This document shows, in pieces, positions 23,236 through 35,055 of a stretch of 64,000 nt of DNA. A program made the position numbers and the translations under genes. The stretch spans positions 120,714,640 to 120,778,639 of the forward strand of contig NC_081410.1 in NCBI RefSeq assembly GCF_030272615.1, read 5' to 3'. The DNA comes from Cryptomeria japonica (taxonomy: Eukaryota > Streptophyta > Pinopsida > Cupressales > Cupressaceae). The notes beneath the pieces were generated by a model. That model searched no databases and was not told where the DNA came from. It saw nothing but the letters and a program-made list of their open reading frames with translations. The number at the start of each line of letters is the position of its first letter. Positions within the stretch are counted from its first letter, which is position 1.

Positions 23236-24660
23236 CTATGTGTAGAACCTGTGAAGGTGCATGCTGTTGATAGGATCCTCCAAAGGTTCACCTTCTGTAG
23301 TTGAGAGCTTATATGCCCCAGATCCATATGCTGCTGTAATGATGTAAGGACCAAGCCAATTTGGTTCGAACTTGCCCTTCTTCTCTCTGTCTTGCTAATT
23401 CTTGGGGTTTTCTCTGAGAACCAAGTCACCTACCTCAAATGTATGAGGCTTGACTTTGTGATTGTAGCTATGACTCATTCATTGTTAGTAAGCCTTGAGA
23501 TGATTAAAAGCAGTTTGTCTCTGTTCATCCAGCAGTTCAAGTTCTTGTAAGCGAGAGACCCTATAGTCTTCATCACTGATGATGTTTTGCAAAGAGACTC
23601 ATAAAGAGGGTAACTTGTCCTCAATAGGCAAGACGGATTCATTTCCATAGACAAGTGAATAGGGTGTAGCTCCTGTAGGTGTGTGAACACTTGTGCGATA
23701 GGCTCAAAGTGCAGGATTAAGTCGGATATGCCAATTACGGCCAGCGTCGTCGACTATCTTCTTAAGGATTTTAAGGATTGTTTTATTAGATGCCTCAGCT
23801 TGGCCATTACCTTGGGGGTAATATGGTGTGGAGAAATGATGGGAAATATGGAAGCGGTCACAGAGTTCACGAACATCCTGATTTTTTAAGGGACGCCCGT
23901 TATCAGTGATAATGGAAACAGGAATACCATATTGGCAAATGATATAGTTGAGGATGAACGTAGCAATCTATTTTCCAGTGACTTGTGTGAGAGGCACGAC
24001 TTCAATCCATTTGGTGAAATACTATGTGGCAGTGATAATGAATTTATGACCATTAGAAGAAGGAGGGTGAATCTTGCCTATGAGATCGAGTCCCCACTGA
24101 CAAAAGGGCCAAGGACACGCAAGTGGTTGTAGTTCTTGTGCTGACACATGTATGAGGTCTCCATGAATTTGACATTGCTTACATTTCTTGACAAACTGAT
24201 ATGAGTCTTTTTCCATATTTGGCCAGTAATATCTAGTCCTAATGAATTTTTTGGCCAAGGTAGGACCACTAGCATGTGGAACACATACCCCTTCATGAAC
24301 TTCACGTAACACAATCTGAGCTTCGTCGCTTTCTAAACATCTAAGAAGAGTGCCATCTAGACCTCACCGGTATAGGATATCGGCTAAAATGACATATCGA
24401 GAGGATTGGCAAATGAAGGTGCGATGTTGGTTATTTGATAAATTAGGAGGTAGGGTATTGTCGTGAAGGTATGTGAAGATGGAACCATATAACTGGGACT
24501 CGGGACCGACAACACATATCATCTCAGTAGGAGTGATCTCATATGAAGGAACCAAAAGGTTATCCACCAAGAACTCATAGCAGGTCTCATTTGGAGGTAG
24601 ATCGATCAGTGAAGCAATTGTAGCCACGACATCTGCGGCGCGATTTTGCTCTCTTGGTAT
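23236..24660 (-). pseudogene. Tat-type integrase, decayed
   Basis: The frame follows the second RNase H without shift. The zinc-binding H-H-C-C region lies at about 24160-24300 (ending CKQCQ). The catalytic core keeps all three acidic residues: D in WGLDLIGKI near 24090, D in IITDNGRP near 23900 and E in QGNGQAEASN near 23815. The C-terminal part has the usual LGPY-like segment and ends at TAG 23236-23238. Integrase joins the cDNA to host DNA in the nucleus. Stops at 24364 (TGA), 24022 and 23968 (TAG) and several further downstream make it non-functional. No chromodomain is seen, as expected for Tat. Confidence 0.85.
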
Positions 24661-26768
24661 CTACTCAAAATCTATCTTTGTGAAGTGTTGTTTCAGGTCA
24701 TCCACCATTTGTTTGTAAGACATTAATTTTTCATCTTTTGTTTGGTAATCATCAGTTGCTTGATGGATGACAAGTTGAGAATCCCCAAAAACACGAAGTT
24801 CCTGGATCTTCCACTGAACTGCAATCCGTAATCCAGTTGTTAATGCCTCATATTTCACTATATTGTTAGTGCAAGGAAATGATAAGCGGTATGATTTTGG
24901 TATAGAGTCTCCTTGAGGAGTTATAAAGAGGATGCCAGCTCCTACCCCATGCTGTGTGTATGAGCCGTCAAAGTATAGTTGCCATGGCTTTGCATGTGAC
25001 ATTGTTAAAATGGATTCATCTGAAAATTCTGAACTTAGAGGAACATCATCAATTATGGGGGCATCTACTAATTGATCTGCGATGGCTTGTCCTTTTATTG
25101 CTTTTCTATCCACATACTCGATGTTGAATTTACTCAAGATCATTACCCATTTGGCTAGTCGCCCAGTAAGTGTTGCTTTATTGAGAAGGTGTTTCAACGG
25201 ATCTATCCTTGCAATCAACTTAGTCTTATGAGTAAGCATGTAATGTTGTAATTTCTGTGAAGCAAAGACCACGGTGAGACATGCATGCTCGATTGGTGTG
25301 TAGTTTAGCTCATATCCCACCAATGTGCGACTGATATAGTATACTGCCTTTTCCTTGCCCTCAGCCATTTGTTGTGCTAAGAGTGCCCCCAGTGCTATTG
25401 GAGTAGCTGAGATGTATAGTAACAGAGGCTGATCTGGAACTGGTGGCATCAAAACTGGCGGATTCAAAAGATAATCTTTGAGCGTCTGAAAAGCCTGTTG
25501 ACAGTTATCATCCCATTTGAATTTGATGTTTTTATGTAGCAAGTGCTGAAAAGGATTGCACTTATCTGCAAGTTGTGCTTTGAATCGCCTTATAGACTGG
25601 AGTCTCCCTTGTAAGGATCGAAGTTGACTGATATTTCTAGGCGGTTGCATCTCCAAGATGGCCTTGACTTTTGTTGGATCGGCTTCGATTCCTCTTTTGG
25701 ACAATGAATCCTAGGAGCTTCCCAGAGGTTACTCCAAAGACACATTTCTTGGGGTTTAATCTTACTTTGTACTTTTCTAACTAATCAAAGATGACTAAAA
25801 GTATGTCCAAATGTGTATCTATGTCTATTGATTTACCCAAGAGATCATCAACATAATCTTCTACCGTTATGTGCATGAGATCATGAAAGATAGTAGTTAT
25901 GGCTCTTTGATATGTAGCACCTACATTTTTTAGCCCAAAGGGCATGACATTCTAGCAGAAAGTTCCCCAAGGACAAGTGAATGATGTTTTGTATTGATCT
26001 TCGGGTGCGATCCTTATTTGATTATAACCAGAAAATCCATCCATCAATGATAACATTTCATGACCTGCTGTGAGATCAACAATCAAGTCAATATTTGGTA
26101 ATGGGAACTCATCCTTTGGACAAGATTTGTTGATGTCTCTGAAATCTATACATATTTTGATACTGCGATCTGGTTTACTGATAGGTACTAGATTAGAGAT
26201 CCATTCAGGATAATCAATTGGGCGTATGAATCCGACATCCAATAATTTCTCAAGTTTTGCTTTGACTACTAAGGCTACTTGTGGATGCATTTTTCTTAAT
26301 TTCTATTTCACTGGCTTTGCCCCCGGTTTGACTGTCAAATGATGCATTACCAAATCCGGATCTAGTCCAGGCATATCAGCGTATGACCATGCAAAGTTGA
26401 TTTGTCGTTCTTTGAAGAAACTTATGAATTTTGACCTTTCAGACTCTGTCAATGATTGAGCCAGAAATATGTTGTGTGGAACCTCTTCTGTACCAATGTT
26501 TGTTTTGATAGTCTCCTCTACCAACATGGATGACTTTTCTTCATATGATGCTGGGAGAATGTCGAGCCTTCCATCTTTGGGTGCCTCAGAGAGGTTTTCA
26601 CCCTCAGATATGTCCTTTCTTTTTACTTTTTTGGGGTCAGACAGCGCCACAGTGTGGTTTTCGCCATAAGACCCTTGGTTTGTTTTTATTTTCACATTTT
26701 TGCGACTGGAAGGTTCGACACCCTCACCAAAATATGCCATGTTGTTGAGTTCTATAGTGTATCCTGGT
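24661..26768 (-). pseudogene. Tat-type reverse transcriptase, RNase H and second RNase H, decayed
   Basis: The segment contains the pre-RT region (WSYADMPGLD near 26380), RT motifs (KICIDFRDINK near 26130, then the active site YVDD at 25846-25857), a retroviral-type RNase H after about 25500 (connection segment and YTPIEHACL-like part) and a second, archaeal-type RNase H starting WQLYFDGSY near 24975. Together these copy the RNA genome and remove RNA. The dual RNase H is the diagnostic trait of Tat elements. Damage: TAG at 26303, 25952, 25781 and 24661, and a small deletion shifting the frame near 25705. A frame change also separates it from the protease part near 26770-26800. Confidence 0.88.
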
Positions 26769-29081
26769 TTATGGTCCCCAGGGGGGAAGATCATCCCGTA
26801 TGCCAAGATAGTCAATAACAACTTCATCATTTTGGAATGTGTCAAATTGTGCTGGTCCTTCATGATCCCAATCAATGAGTTGATGGTGAACAAGGGGAAG
26901 GCCTTTAATGTCTTCAAAGTTTGTGGGGCTAAGAGTGAAGATGCAGTTATATTCGAGTATGTCAAGGTAATTATCGAGGTCATCGATGGCACTCTCCTCA
27001 TCAGTTTCGATCGCGAGCGAATCCAAATTGTCATCACTAGTAGCGCATTCTGGGACAGGTGTTCTCATCCTATGTGATTTCAACCTAGAACCTTGAGACA
27101 AAGACTGTGTGGAATCCTCGCGGGTTGTTCCTTGACCAACTCTAAACTTTTTATAAAATTCCTCTTCTTCTCTGGGTTCATCTAGCTCTCTGAATGTCTC
27201 GGTGAGCTCGTAGTCACTGGAGGATTTGTTTGAACCCCATTCCCATTCGTTAGAGTCTGTGGAATAGTGATCCTCTTGTTGAATTTTGGCAGCTTTGATT
27301 TGTAATGCTTCTTCTGTCCTTTTAGTCTGGATCTTGGAAGTCAGGAAACCAAGTCCCTTCGAGCATTCCTTTTTGAAAGTCAATTCAGGTTGTAAAGGTT
27401 CAATGATACCTTCCTTTCATAACCCAAGAGGGCTTTTTCCATCATACCCGAATTTTTGTAGAATCTTGAAGCCTTTGCCATATTTGTCACAGGGTATATT
27501 GATGTGATCTTGTATGTCATTTTCAATATCTTTGTAGAGCATTTTGTATAAGTTTTCCTCTTCCAGTTTGCCCCATCTTTGAAAGGTAGTAGGGTCCCAT
27601 TTGAGTACCATGATGGCTACTTGCTTGTTAGGATGTGGTCTTCCATATTCTTTTGGGGAACTCATGACTTGTCGTAAGTACATGATCTGATTTAAAGTGT
27701 ATTCTCCCATGCCTTTGTCTTGAAATTTTCCTTTAAGCTCACCTTGCTTTGATGTCGAAGGTTTCAATGACTCAGGATCAATGTATGCCGAAGAAGGAAC
27801 AACTTCACGATTACTGGGAATTATGGTCTCAGTTTGCGATCTCAGGTTATTGCAATATATGAACGGATTAGGGTCACCGTTAACCGTTACTTCTACTCCA
27901 TTGTGAGGAAACTTAATGCATTGGTGATATGTCAATGGGAATGCCCTCATTTCATGAATCCAAGGACGTCCTAGCAATATATTATAAGTGAGATCTAGAT
28001 CCAAGACTTGACAAACCACATCCTTTGTAACTGGCCCAACTCTGAGAGGCAAGGTGACTGTGCCCTTGGATGAGCATTCTTCATCATCATATGCCTTGAC
28101 GGTGATTTGATTTGTTGAATTCACAGCTTTATCAGAATATTCCAATTGTTTAATCGTGCTCAATGTACAAATGTTTAGACCAGCTCCTCCATCTATCAGG
28201 ACTCGCTTTATTCGATGTTTGTGTAGGAAGGCTTCGATGTGTAAAGGTGCATTATGTGGCTGACTTACGGAGGCATCATCAGCTTCTATGAATGTAAGGG
28301 AGTGTGGAATGGATAGGTATCCCACCATGGCTTGAAACTGGTCCATGTTCAGATCAGTAGGAACAATAGTGTCTCTCAAGATTTTGTCAAGAATAGCTTT
28401 ATGAGCGGGGGATATGCGTAAGAGCTCAAGTATGGAGATGAGCGCGGGTGTCTTCCCTAACTGTTCTACAAGGTCATACTCAGGTTTGGTTGATGAAGAA
28501 GCGGTGTTTTTAGTTGAAGCACCTGGAAAAGTAATTTTACCTCGACGGGTTGTAACATGACATTCAGAAGTAGGTTCGGAAGAAGATCCAACACCTTTTA
28601 GGACAATCTTGGGTCTTTGAGTAGGATTCTCAAGGTTTTTGTCCTTGATGATAATAGTAGAGACATAATTGTCCATCGAGATGTGATTGATGGTTGAATC
28701 ATAGTTGTAAGGTGCTCTAGTATAGTTGGTTTGATCATCTGTGGCTTTAGCTTTTCCCTTGTCATGCTTTGGGAACGGTTCCTTAAACATCTCATGTTCT
28801 TGATTGGATGAGTGCCCTTCAATCTCAATGTCACCTCTATCAATGAGATCTTGTATGATGTTCTTCAGTCGATGATAATTTCCTGTCTTATGACCCTTGC
28901 TCTTATGAAATTCACAATACTCATCATCATTCCACCAATTTGGTTTAACCTTTGGTTCATATGGAGGAAAATCTGGAACTGTGATTACCTTGTTTGCCAC
29001 TAACTTTTTGAAGACTGACTCAAGTGGTTCTCCCAATGGAGTGTACTTCCTTTGTGATCTAGAAGTTGTTTGAGTATTCAC
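26769..29081 (-). pseudogene. Tat-type zinc finger, aspartic protease and G-patch region, decayed
   Basis: In order on the minus strand: a CxxH finger (YCEFHKSKGHKTGNYHRLKN) near 28900, a protease with the active motif VLIDGGAGLNI near 28190 and the flap-side landmark LLGRPWIH near 27965, and a G-patch-like segment (GKGFKILQKFGYDGKSPLG) near 27420-27480. G-patch domains bind RNA helicases or RNA and are known from Tat/Ogre-type elements. A TGA at 27417-27419 breaks the G-patch; the frame then continues to 26769. It is in the same frame as gag, separated by a TAA at 29082. Confidence 0.82.
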
Positions 29082-30761
29082 TTAATTGTTTGTAGAACTT
29101 GATCTCGAAAAGATGAATTTGGGTCGCACTATATTGGCATCAACAACACCATCATTGACTGTGTTCTTATTTTTATTCCAAAATCTTGGCTTGTCTTTTC
29201 CTTTAAAGTCGTCTTTGTTCTCCTTAAATATCTTAATGACTCCTTGCTCAATTAGGACCTTTTCAGTTGCTAAGCCTTTTTCAATAATGTCCCTAAAGGT
29301 GGACAAACAAGCTTTCCTTAGATCATAGCCAATGTCTTTGTTAACGTTTTGTGTGAACATCTCTACCATTTGTTTTTGTGGAATTTCACAAGAGCATCTG
29401 CTAGCTAGATTCCTCCATCTTTGTAAAAATGATGCAAAAGAATCTCCCTCTTTTTGCTTGGTGTTGCATAAAGTAGTGACTGATATGTCTGTCTCTATAT
29501 TGTATGAGAAATGTTGAATAAATGCCTCTGCTAAGTCCCCCCATGACTTAATACCAGGTGGGAGTTGGGAGAACCATTCCATAGCTTGATCACCTAAGCT
29601 TTGTGGGAATAATCTCATCAAATATGTCTCTTCTGAAGCTACTTCAATGCAAACTGTGAAAAACCGTCTTATGTGTGCCTTAGAATCCCCTTTTCCTCTA
29701 TACTTATCAAATTTAGGCGTCACAAAGTGTGTAGGAAATGGAGGCATTGGAATGCTCTTGTCGAATGGATAAGGACATATGTCTCTCATTGTGTATGTTG
29801 GCTTTGGTGCATTTATGTCCTCCATTTTCTTTTGTAAGTCCCTGATTTGTTGCTCCAAATTGCTCTTAGGTGGAGATCGACTTCTTGGAGCATACCCCAT
29901 GTTTGAGGCACCAATTTGAGGAGGAGCTTGTTGCATATATGGATGATATTGATCATACACATGTTCATATGGAGGAGTTCTATAGTGATGCTGCATATAT
30001 GGACCACTTGGTATAGATTCATGTTGAGGAACACCATATCTATTTTGTGCATGTATACCATACTCTATAGGCATGTCATGTTCTAATGTGTTGCCCCCAA
30101 ATTTGACACGGGGTTTCCTTGTGTCCAAATTTTGAGCGTGCCTTTGAATATCCAATTGCTTTGGTGGTTGCTCCTTAGCATTTGTATGTGATTGAGCATA
30201 TCTTTCTGCATAAGACTTCCATAATGGTCTGCGAAGGTGAGTATCATATGCTTGACCATGTGTATGTGGGACCTCTGGTTTTTGAAGCAAAGATGATGGT
30301 GATTCAGGCACCGTATATGGTCCTCTATTTCTTCCACTATTAGGCCTCCTTTGATCCATGTTGGAGTGAGTTTGTTGCAAAGGTCGATTTTCCATTATTT
30401 GAGACATGTCAAAATCATGAGGTATCTTGGCTCCACTTTGTGCCATCATTTGTAAGAAGTACTGTCTATCCCTCCTCATTATTTCCTCAACCAATCAATT
30501 GAAATGGGGATTCATAATGGATTCTTCCACATCTATTGAATGTATTGAAAAGTTGTCCATATGGTCATTGTGTGTATCATTGTTGTTTGTAGTGTCCGTG
30601 TTCTCAACATTTGGAATGTTTCTATAGACATCCATGTCAGGTAATGTGTTATGATCAGTATTGAAGAAGACATCATTGTCATACTCATAGGAACTCATGT
30701 TTGCAGACTCTTGAGCCTCTTTAGTTTCTCTCCTAGATTTTTGAAGACGAGTTTCATCCAT
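29082..30761 (-). pseudogene. Tat-type gag, one internal stop
   Basis: The frame begins at the ATG at 30761 with an acidic, asparagine-rich leader and is broken once by a TGA at 30495-30497. A proline/tyrosine/histidine-rich linker follows. The Retrotrans_gag domain lies at about 29250-29740, with landmarks GDSKAHIRRF, AMEWFSQLP and FASFLQRWRNLASRC. Gag forms the virus-like particle in the cytoplasm. The TAA at 29082 may be the original gag end or decay; the next frame continues in phase, so gag and pol could have been one polyprotein. Confidence 0.85.
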
Positions 30762-31247
30762 GAACTAGGTATTGACCAAGATGTGTGACACTAGATGAAA
30801 ATGGAAAAAGTATGGAAGACCAAGAGTTGGATGGAATGTAAATGAATCTAAGGTGTACTTGCAATGTCCAAAGTGTAAGACCAAGTATGTGTGTAGTAGA
30901 GTAGGTGTGACTTCCAAAGAGAGGATAGTTTCTCTTGATGAGGTAAGTTGACCTTGACTCTAAGTAAGACCAAATGAGACCCAAAGGTAAGAAACCTTGA
31001 TGAGGGACCACTTAGCAAAGTGTTGTTGTATGTAGTGTGTTGACAAAGTATGATGAGGACAAGCAAGTGACCTTTTGACTCAAGTTTAGACAAGTGTGAA
31101 TGTAAAGCAAGATGTGAAGCAATGATGGACTATGTGAGACCCAAAGACAGGTTGAATGCTAGATGAAACTTGGAGAAACAACCTAGGAAGCTCAAGAATT
31201 TCGAAACTGATTGCTTTTGTTTGCTGGATTGTAAAATTTTTGCAATT

Positions 31248-31420
31248 ATGAACACAGATGTGGTTTCCTGACACAGACGTGGCTCTGTTCAACACAGACG
31301 CGTTTCTAAGATTTTGATGAATGCACTGTTGATTCCGGGAACATAGACGCGTTTTTGCCCTACACAGACATGGTTAGATAGCACAGACGCGATTATGACA
31401 GACACAGACGCGTTTCTGTA
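31248..31420. repeat. Array of ACACAGACGCG motifs, inner leader
   Basis: About seven copies (AACACAGATGTGG, GACACAGACGTGG, AACACAGACGCGT and similar) are spaced mostly 19-21 bases apart with one larger gap. The motif is the reverse complement of the core of the minisatellite at 18838-19106. Confidence 0.7.
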
Positions 31421-32637
31421 AAATTTGTGCAATTTTTTCCAATCTGTGAAGTCATTTTGTTGTGACCAAATTTGACTGTTTGACTATTTTTTGTGACAAG
31501 AGGACACAGTGTTGATGAAGACTCAATGTTTGTAAGTGTCTAGACTCAAAAATGACTCCAATAAAAAGTGTGTTGTTTGATGTAAAAATGTTTTGCATAC
31601 ACTTGAAGACACAAAAGACACAATGTTTTGCTGTTTGATCTTGAATGTTAGAATGTTTAAAATAAGTCAAGTACAATTCTTATGGCTGGCCAAGACAATA
31701 GTTGTTGATCCCACATAGGGTTTTACCCTTGAGGCTACGCTATTCAGAGCGGATACTTAGATGCTTGACCTCATTGGCTCCACCCTCGACACTCACTTCT
31801 CAGGTCAGCCAAGCATCAGTCCCCACGAAAACTCCCCGTGGCAAACTTTGTATCTCTACTAAGAACCGTATGTGTGTGGGCCGCTACCAGAGGTCCGACC
31901 TCCTGCCCCAACAAGTAGAAGGATTTGGGCTTCTAAAACAAAAAGGTGCTAGTAAGGGCATCCGCTCGTGTGACCATACATGTGGCACTTTCAGCTCTGT
32001 AAATATAGAAGGCTCCCAGCCGGTAGGGGTTACGCCCTACAACTGATCAAATAAATTTGATCAAACGAGTTTATGGGGAGACATAGTGTCGGTATGAACT
32101 AATCAACACACGTTATCCATAGTTTTCACCATGAATACATTTGTTTATAGTGGTTCGGAAGAGGTGGGTTTTCCTCGCTACCACTTGGGTCGTTCTCTTC
32201 TCACTAGTAGTCCTAATGACCACACGGGAAGATAGGCCCTCTAAAGATTAAACAAAAAGAGCCTATTGCTCAAGACACAAAAGACAATGATTCAATTTTA
32301 GTGCACCAATTGAAGTGTTTGCTAGTCTATGAAAACAAGGCACACAATAAAAATCCAAAAACCCTTGCCAAGGACCTGCAACAAAAGGTTGTTAGTAGTT
32401 TGGATTGTTTTAAATAATCACCCCTTCCTGCAAGCACACAAGTTAGGTAAATTTTAAACCCAAAAGACTTTGTGAAAATAGGGGCCTTCAACCAAACGTT
32501 TTGCTTTCAAGACAAGCTGCACCAATTTCGTTAGCTAGATCTGAAAATGTTAACACAAAATAAACCAGATCTGAAACCCTAAATGCAAAAAAAAAAACTC
32601 AAAACTGAATCATTTAAACTTCAAAATTTTGAAACTG

Positions 32638-32945
32638 GTGAACACAGACGCACTTACCCTCAACACAGATGCGACTTATCGACGCAGATGCGGTTCTGTG
32701 GCGCAAACACGGTTCTGTGAGACACAGACGCGGCTATAAATCACAGACGTGGCTATAAAACATAGACGTGGCTATACAACACAAACACGGCTTAAACAAG
32801 CACAGACGCGACTTCAGGACATAAACGCAAGTTCCGAAGCCTGCAAAACAAAATATTGCCGATAACACAGACGCGATTTAAGTTGTCGCAGACGCGTCAG
32901 AAAATCAAAAACGCGATCCGAAAGTACGCAGATGCGGAAATACCA
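32638..32945. repeat. Array of ACACAGACGCG motifs, outer leader
   Basis: About sixteen degenerate copies (CACAGACGCGGCTATAAATC, CACAGACGTGGCTATAAAAC and similar) lie close to the 5' LTR. Differences are mostly transitions in the CGCG core. Confidence 0.7.
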
Positions 32946-33005
32946 AAAATGCTGTCGAAAACGTCTGATCTGCAACAAAGATGTTAAATATAAAAGGGAC
33001 AAGAG

Positions 33006-33025
33006 TCCCACCAGGCGTGCCAAAA
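33006..33025 (-). other. Probable primer-binding site of the Tat-type element
   Basis: On the minus strand the bases just after the 5' LTR read CATTTTGGCACGCCTGGTGG. Their position fits a primer site and a TGG start is usual for tRNA priming; the matching tRNA was not determined. Confidence 0.5.
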
Positions 33026-33794
33026 TGTGTATGGTGAAAATGGAAAACAATAATAACAAGATTGAAAGGCTAAATGAATTCAACCACCGAACCCTAGCCT
33101 AACAACAACAAAGATCCACCATAACATATGAAGATTACCTAAGACAATGTAAATCAAATGAAATCACAAAGATTATACCATCACATGTCCAATAGGGTTT
33201 TGATCTCCATTCTTCCTATCTCCATTGATCTTGCTTGATATATTTGCTCTCAGGTTTTATGTGCACAAGAGCTTAACAAAGAACGGAATGTGGTTGCAAG
33301 TAGGATCGTAGTGTAGTCAAGTCCTTAAGATCAACGATTAGGATGATTGATTAGGGTTTGATAATGAAGGAAGCATCTCCTTAAATAAAAGACACAATAT
33401 GAAATGGAGGGATAAGATTGAGAGGTGTAAAAAGGAGGTCGACTATGATTAGAGGGTAGGTAGAAGAAATAATAAAATAATGAAAGGGGTAGGTAATGTA
33501 GGAATTAAGAGATGAATGACATGTGTCATGAGTAGAAAAGGCTAATGAATTAAATAAATAAATAAAGATTCATTTAATTAATAGAAGAAATGGGATCAAT
33601 TAAATAAATAAATATTTATTTAATTTAGGAAAAGGATAATTTAAATAAATAAATGTATTTATTTAAATGAGAAATAAGGTTAGAAGAAGATAAATGAATT
33701 AATTAAATAAATAAAAATTTATTTAATTAATAGAAAAATTAGGCTTAGATAATTAAATAAATAAAATTAGACATAACAATTTTGGGTGTCTACA
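33026..33794 (-). repeat. 5' LTR of the Tat-type element
   Basis: This 769-bp copy matches 17532-18311 apart from one 11-base deletion and roughly fifteen mostly transitional substitutions by eye, about two per cent. It is the promoter-bearing LTR for the minus-strand transcript. Confidence 0.95.
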
Positions 33795-33799
33795 GTTAC
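33795..33799. repeat. Target-site duplication GTTAC, right
   Basis: Exact copy of the five bases before the left LTR. Confidence 0.9.
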
Positions 33800-34432
33800 T
33801 TTTTAGTGTTTAGATAGGTAATCACACCTATTGATATGGTGTTGTCAAAAATATTAGACATTAAATCAATAAACAACCATTAGAAAGTGCTAAAATACCA
33901 AAAAAAACATCATATACAACAATGACACCTTCCATCATAATTAATTATTCACATAAATCCTTTGAATTCATCCAAACAAAAAACAATATATAAAGCCATT
34001 TAACTCCCAAAATATTTGAGTAGTCCCTGTAACCGACTGCAAATGACCCTGCTGTACAGACAGCTGTTCATTAAGGAAAAAAATATTCTTCGGCTAGGGA
34101 TTCGAACCAGTAACGTCTCAACACAGATCCATCCACCAAAAATGGCGTGAACTTGGGCCACTGTGTAAAACTCCTGCATGTTCTCAACATTATTTCAAGC
34201 AAATAATTTGGGGTTTAACGCGTAGCACACCACATGGACAACCAGAATATTCTCTCAGATGAAAATGCAGATTCATCGACTAAACGTATCAATGGAAGAA
34301 AAAATAGTCATTTTATTCTTTTCAATGACGACTAATTTAAAACCTCGTATGCGATTTGAAGGCCACGCGTTATTCAAATCTATTTTCTCTGGAACATGTT
34401 ACGGAAGTTGTCTTGACAGCTGACGTGAATTT
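33800..34432. other. Upstream region of the first DUF3537 exon, with a tRNA-like relic
   Basis: No reading frame was seen. On the minus strand at about 34090-34160 there is GGTTCGAATCC, a perfect box B, about 45 bases after TGGCCCAAGTTC, a weak box A. This could be a relic of a tRNA-derived SINE. The remainder is ordinary AT-rich flank. Confidence 0.3.
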
Positions 34433-34440
34433 TATAATAT
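34433..34440 (+). promoter_or_regulatory. TATA box of the first DUF3537 exon
   Basis: TATAATAT lies 123 bases before the ATG at 34563. The same octamer, inside TTTTATAATAT, stands 114 bases before the ATG of the paralogous exon at 54803, so position and sequence are shared by the two copies. Confidence 0.55.
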
Positions 34441-34562
34441 CGTTTTCAGACAGACACTATTTGACCTCACAGCAACAGCTTCCAAATGCCCTAAATCTGT
34501 AATCTGTAATATTGTAGCATATTCTTCTTCTCCTTCTTCGATTTTCAGCTTGTAAATCTTTA

Positions 34563-35012
34563 ATGGCGAACGGAACAGCAGATCTGGAAATAGATGTGCA
34601 GTCTCCGAGAAAGGAAAACGAAAAGCCCCTTCTGTGGAGTCTGACTCCGCCGACTCCCCGCTCGGAAGAGGCGGACATCGATCCTGCGCTTGCGCGGCTG
34701 GGCAAACTGCTGCTCTTCCTGGGAATCGACCAGTCGACCTCGTGTAGGACACTTTATGGCTTTTCCCTCTTCTTTGTCTTAGGGATCGCCGTGCCTGCTG
34801 TTACAATTTGGGCGACCGCCTGTACAAACTGTCGAAAGATCGTGGTTACCAAATTCGAAGTGATGGTAGAAATATCGTGCTCCTGTTTAGCTGCGGTGTC
34901 GATGCTGTGTATGGCTCGCAATCTGAAGAAATATGGCCTAAGGAAATTAATCTTCGTTGAGATTCATCATCCTCTTGTGCGCTTTCGTTACGATTTCAAG
35001 ACTCAAATCCGG
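34563..35012 (+). CDS. DUF3537 (gustatory-receptor-like) membrane protein, first exon, copy 1
   Basis: The exon encodes 150 codons from ATG 34563 and ends in phase 0 at a GTAATG donor after codon CGG. The N-terminus is polar (to about residue 45). Two hydrophobic segments follow at about residues 64-86 and 101-118, and then the family landmark KYGLRKLIF. DUF3537 proteins are multi-pass plant membrane proteins of 400-odd residues, proposed to be related to insect gustatory receptors; their molecular function is not well established. Only about the first third is present. No later exon was found up to 54802, so the rest lies after a very long intron, beyond the window, or is lost. The frame has no damage. 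It is about 60 per cent identical by eye to the exon at 54803. Confidence 0.72.
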
Positions 35013-35055
35013 GTAATGACATAGCAACTCACTCATTTTTTTTCGTCCAACGCGT

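Larger units (their letters stand above)
30762..33025 (-). other. Leader of the Tat-type element between 5' LTR and gag
   Basis: This 2.3-kb leader has no gag-type coding. It holds two arrays of an ACACAGACGCG motif (31248-31420 and 32638-32945) and, between them at about 31685-32165, a segment of more balanced base composition. A 114-codon open frame on the plus strand at 31702-32046 shows no recognisable domain and is probably chance. Confidence 0.6.
17532..33794 (-). mobile_element. Complete Ty3/Gypsy element of the Tat type carrying an antisense PMD gene
   Basis: Two near-identical LTRs (17532-18311 and 33026-33794) enclose a minus-strand gag-pol region. Perfect GTTAC duplications flank the element at 17527-17531 and 33795-33799. 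In element orientation each LTR starts TGTAGACACC and ends ATACACA or ATAAACA. The coding order is gag, protease plus G-patch, RT, RNase H, a second archaeal-type RNase H, then integrase. The second RNase H and the long extra region mark the Tat group. Between integrase and the 3' LTR lie about 4.9 kb that hold a gene on the opposite strand. LTRs differ by one 11-base deletion and roughly fifteen substitutions, mostly transitions. All polyprotein parts carry stops, so it is not autonomous now. Confidence 0.92.

Noticed and set aside
24022-30061. Plus-strand reading frames across the Tat polyprotein
   Set aside because: They are shadows of gag-pol, have no motifs and are broken where the true frame is open.
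34090-34160. tRNA gene on the minus strand
   Set aside because: Only box B is convincing; acceptor and anticodon stems are absent.
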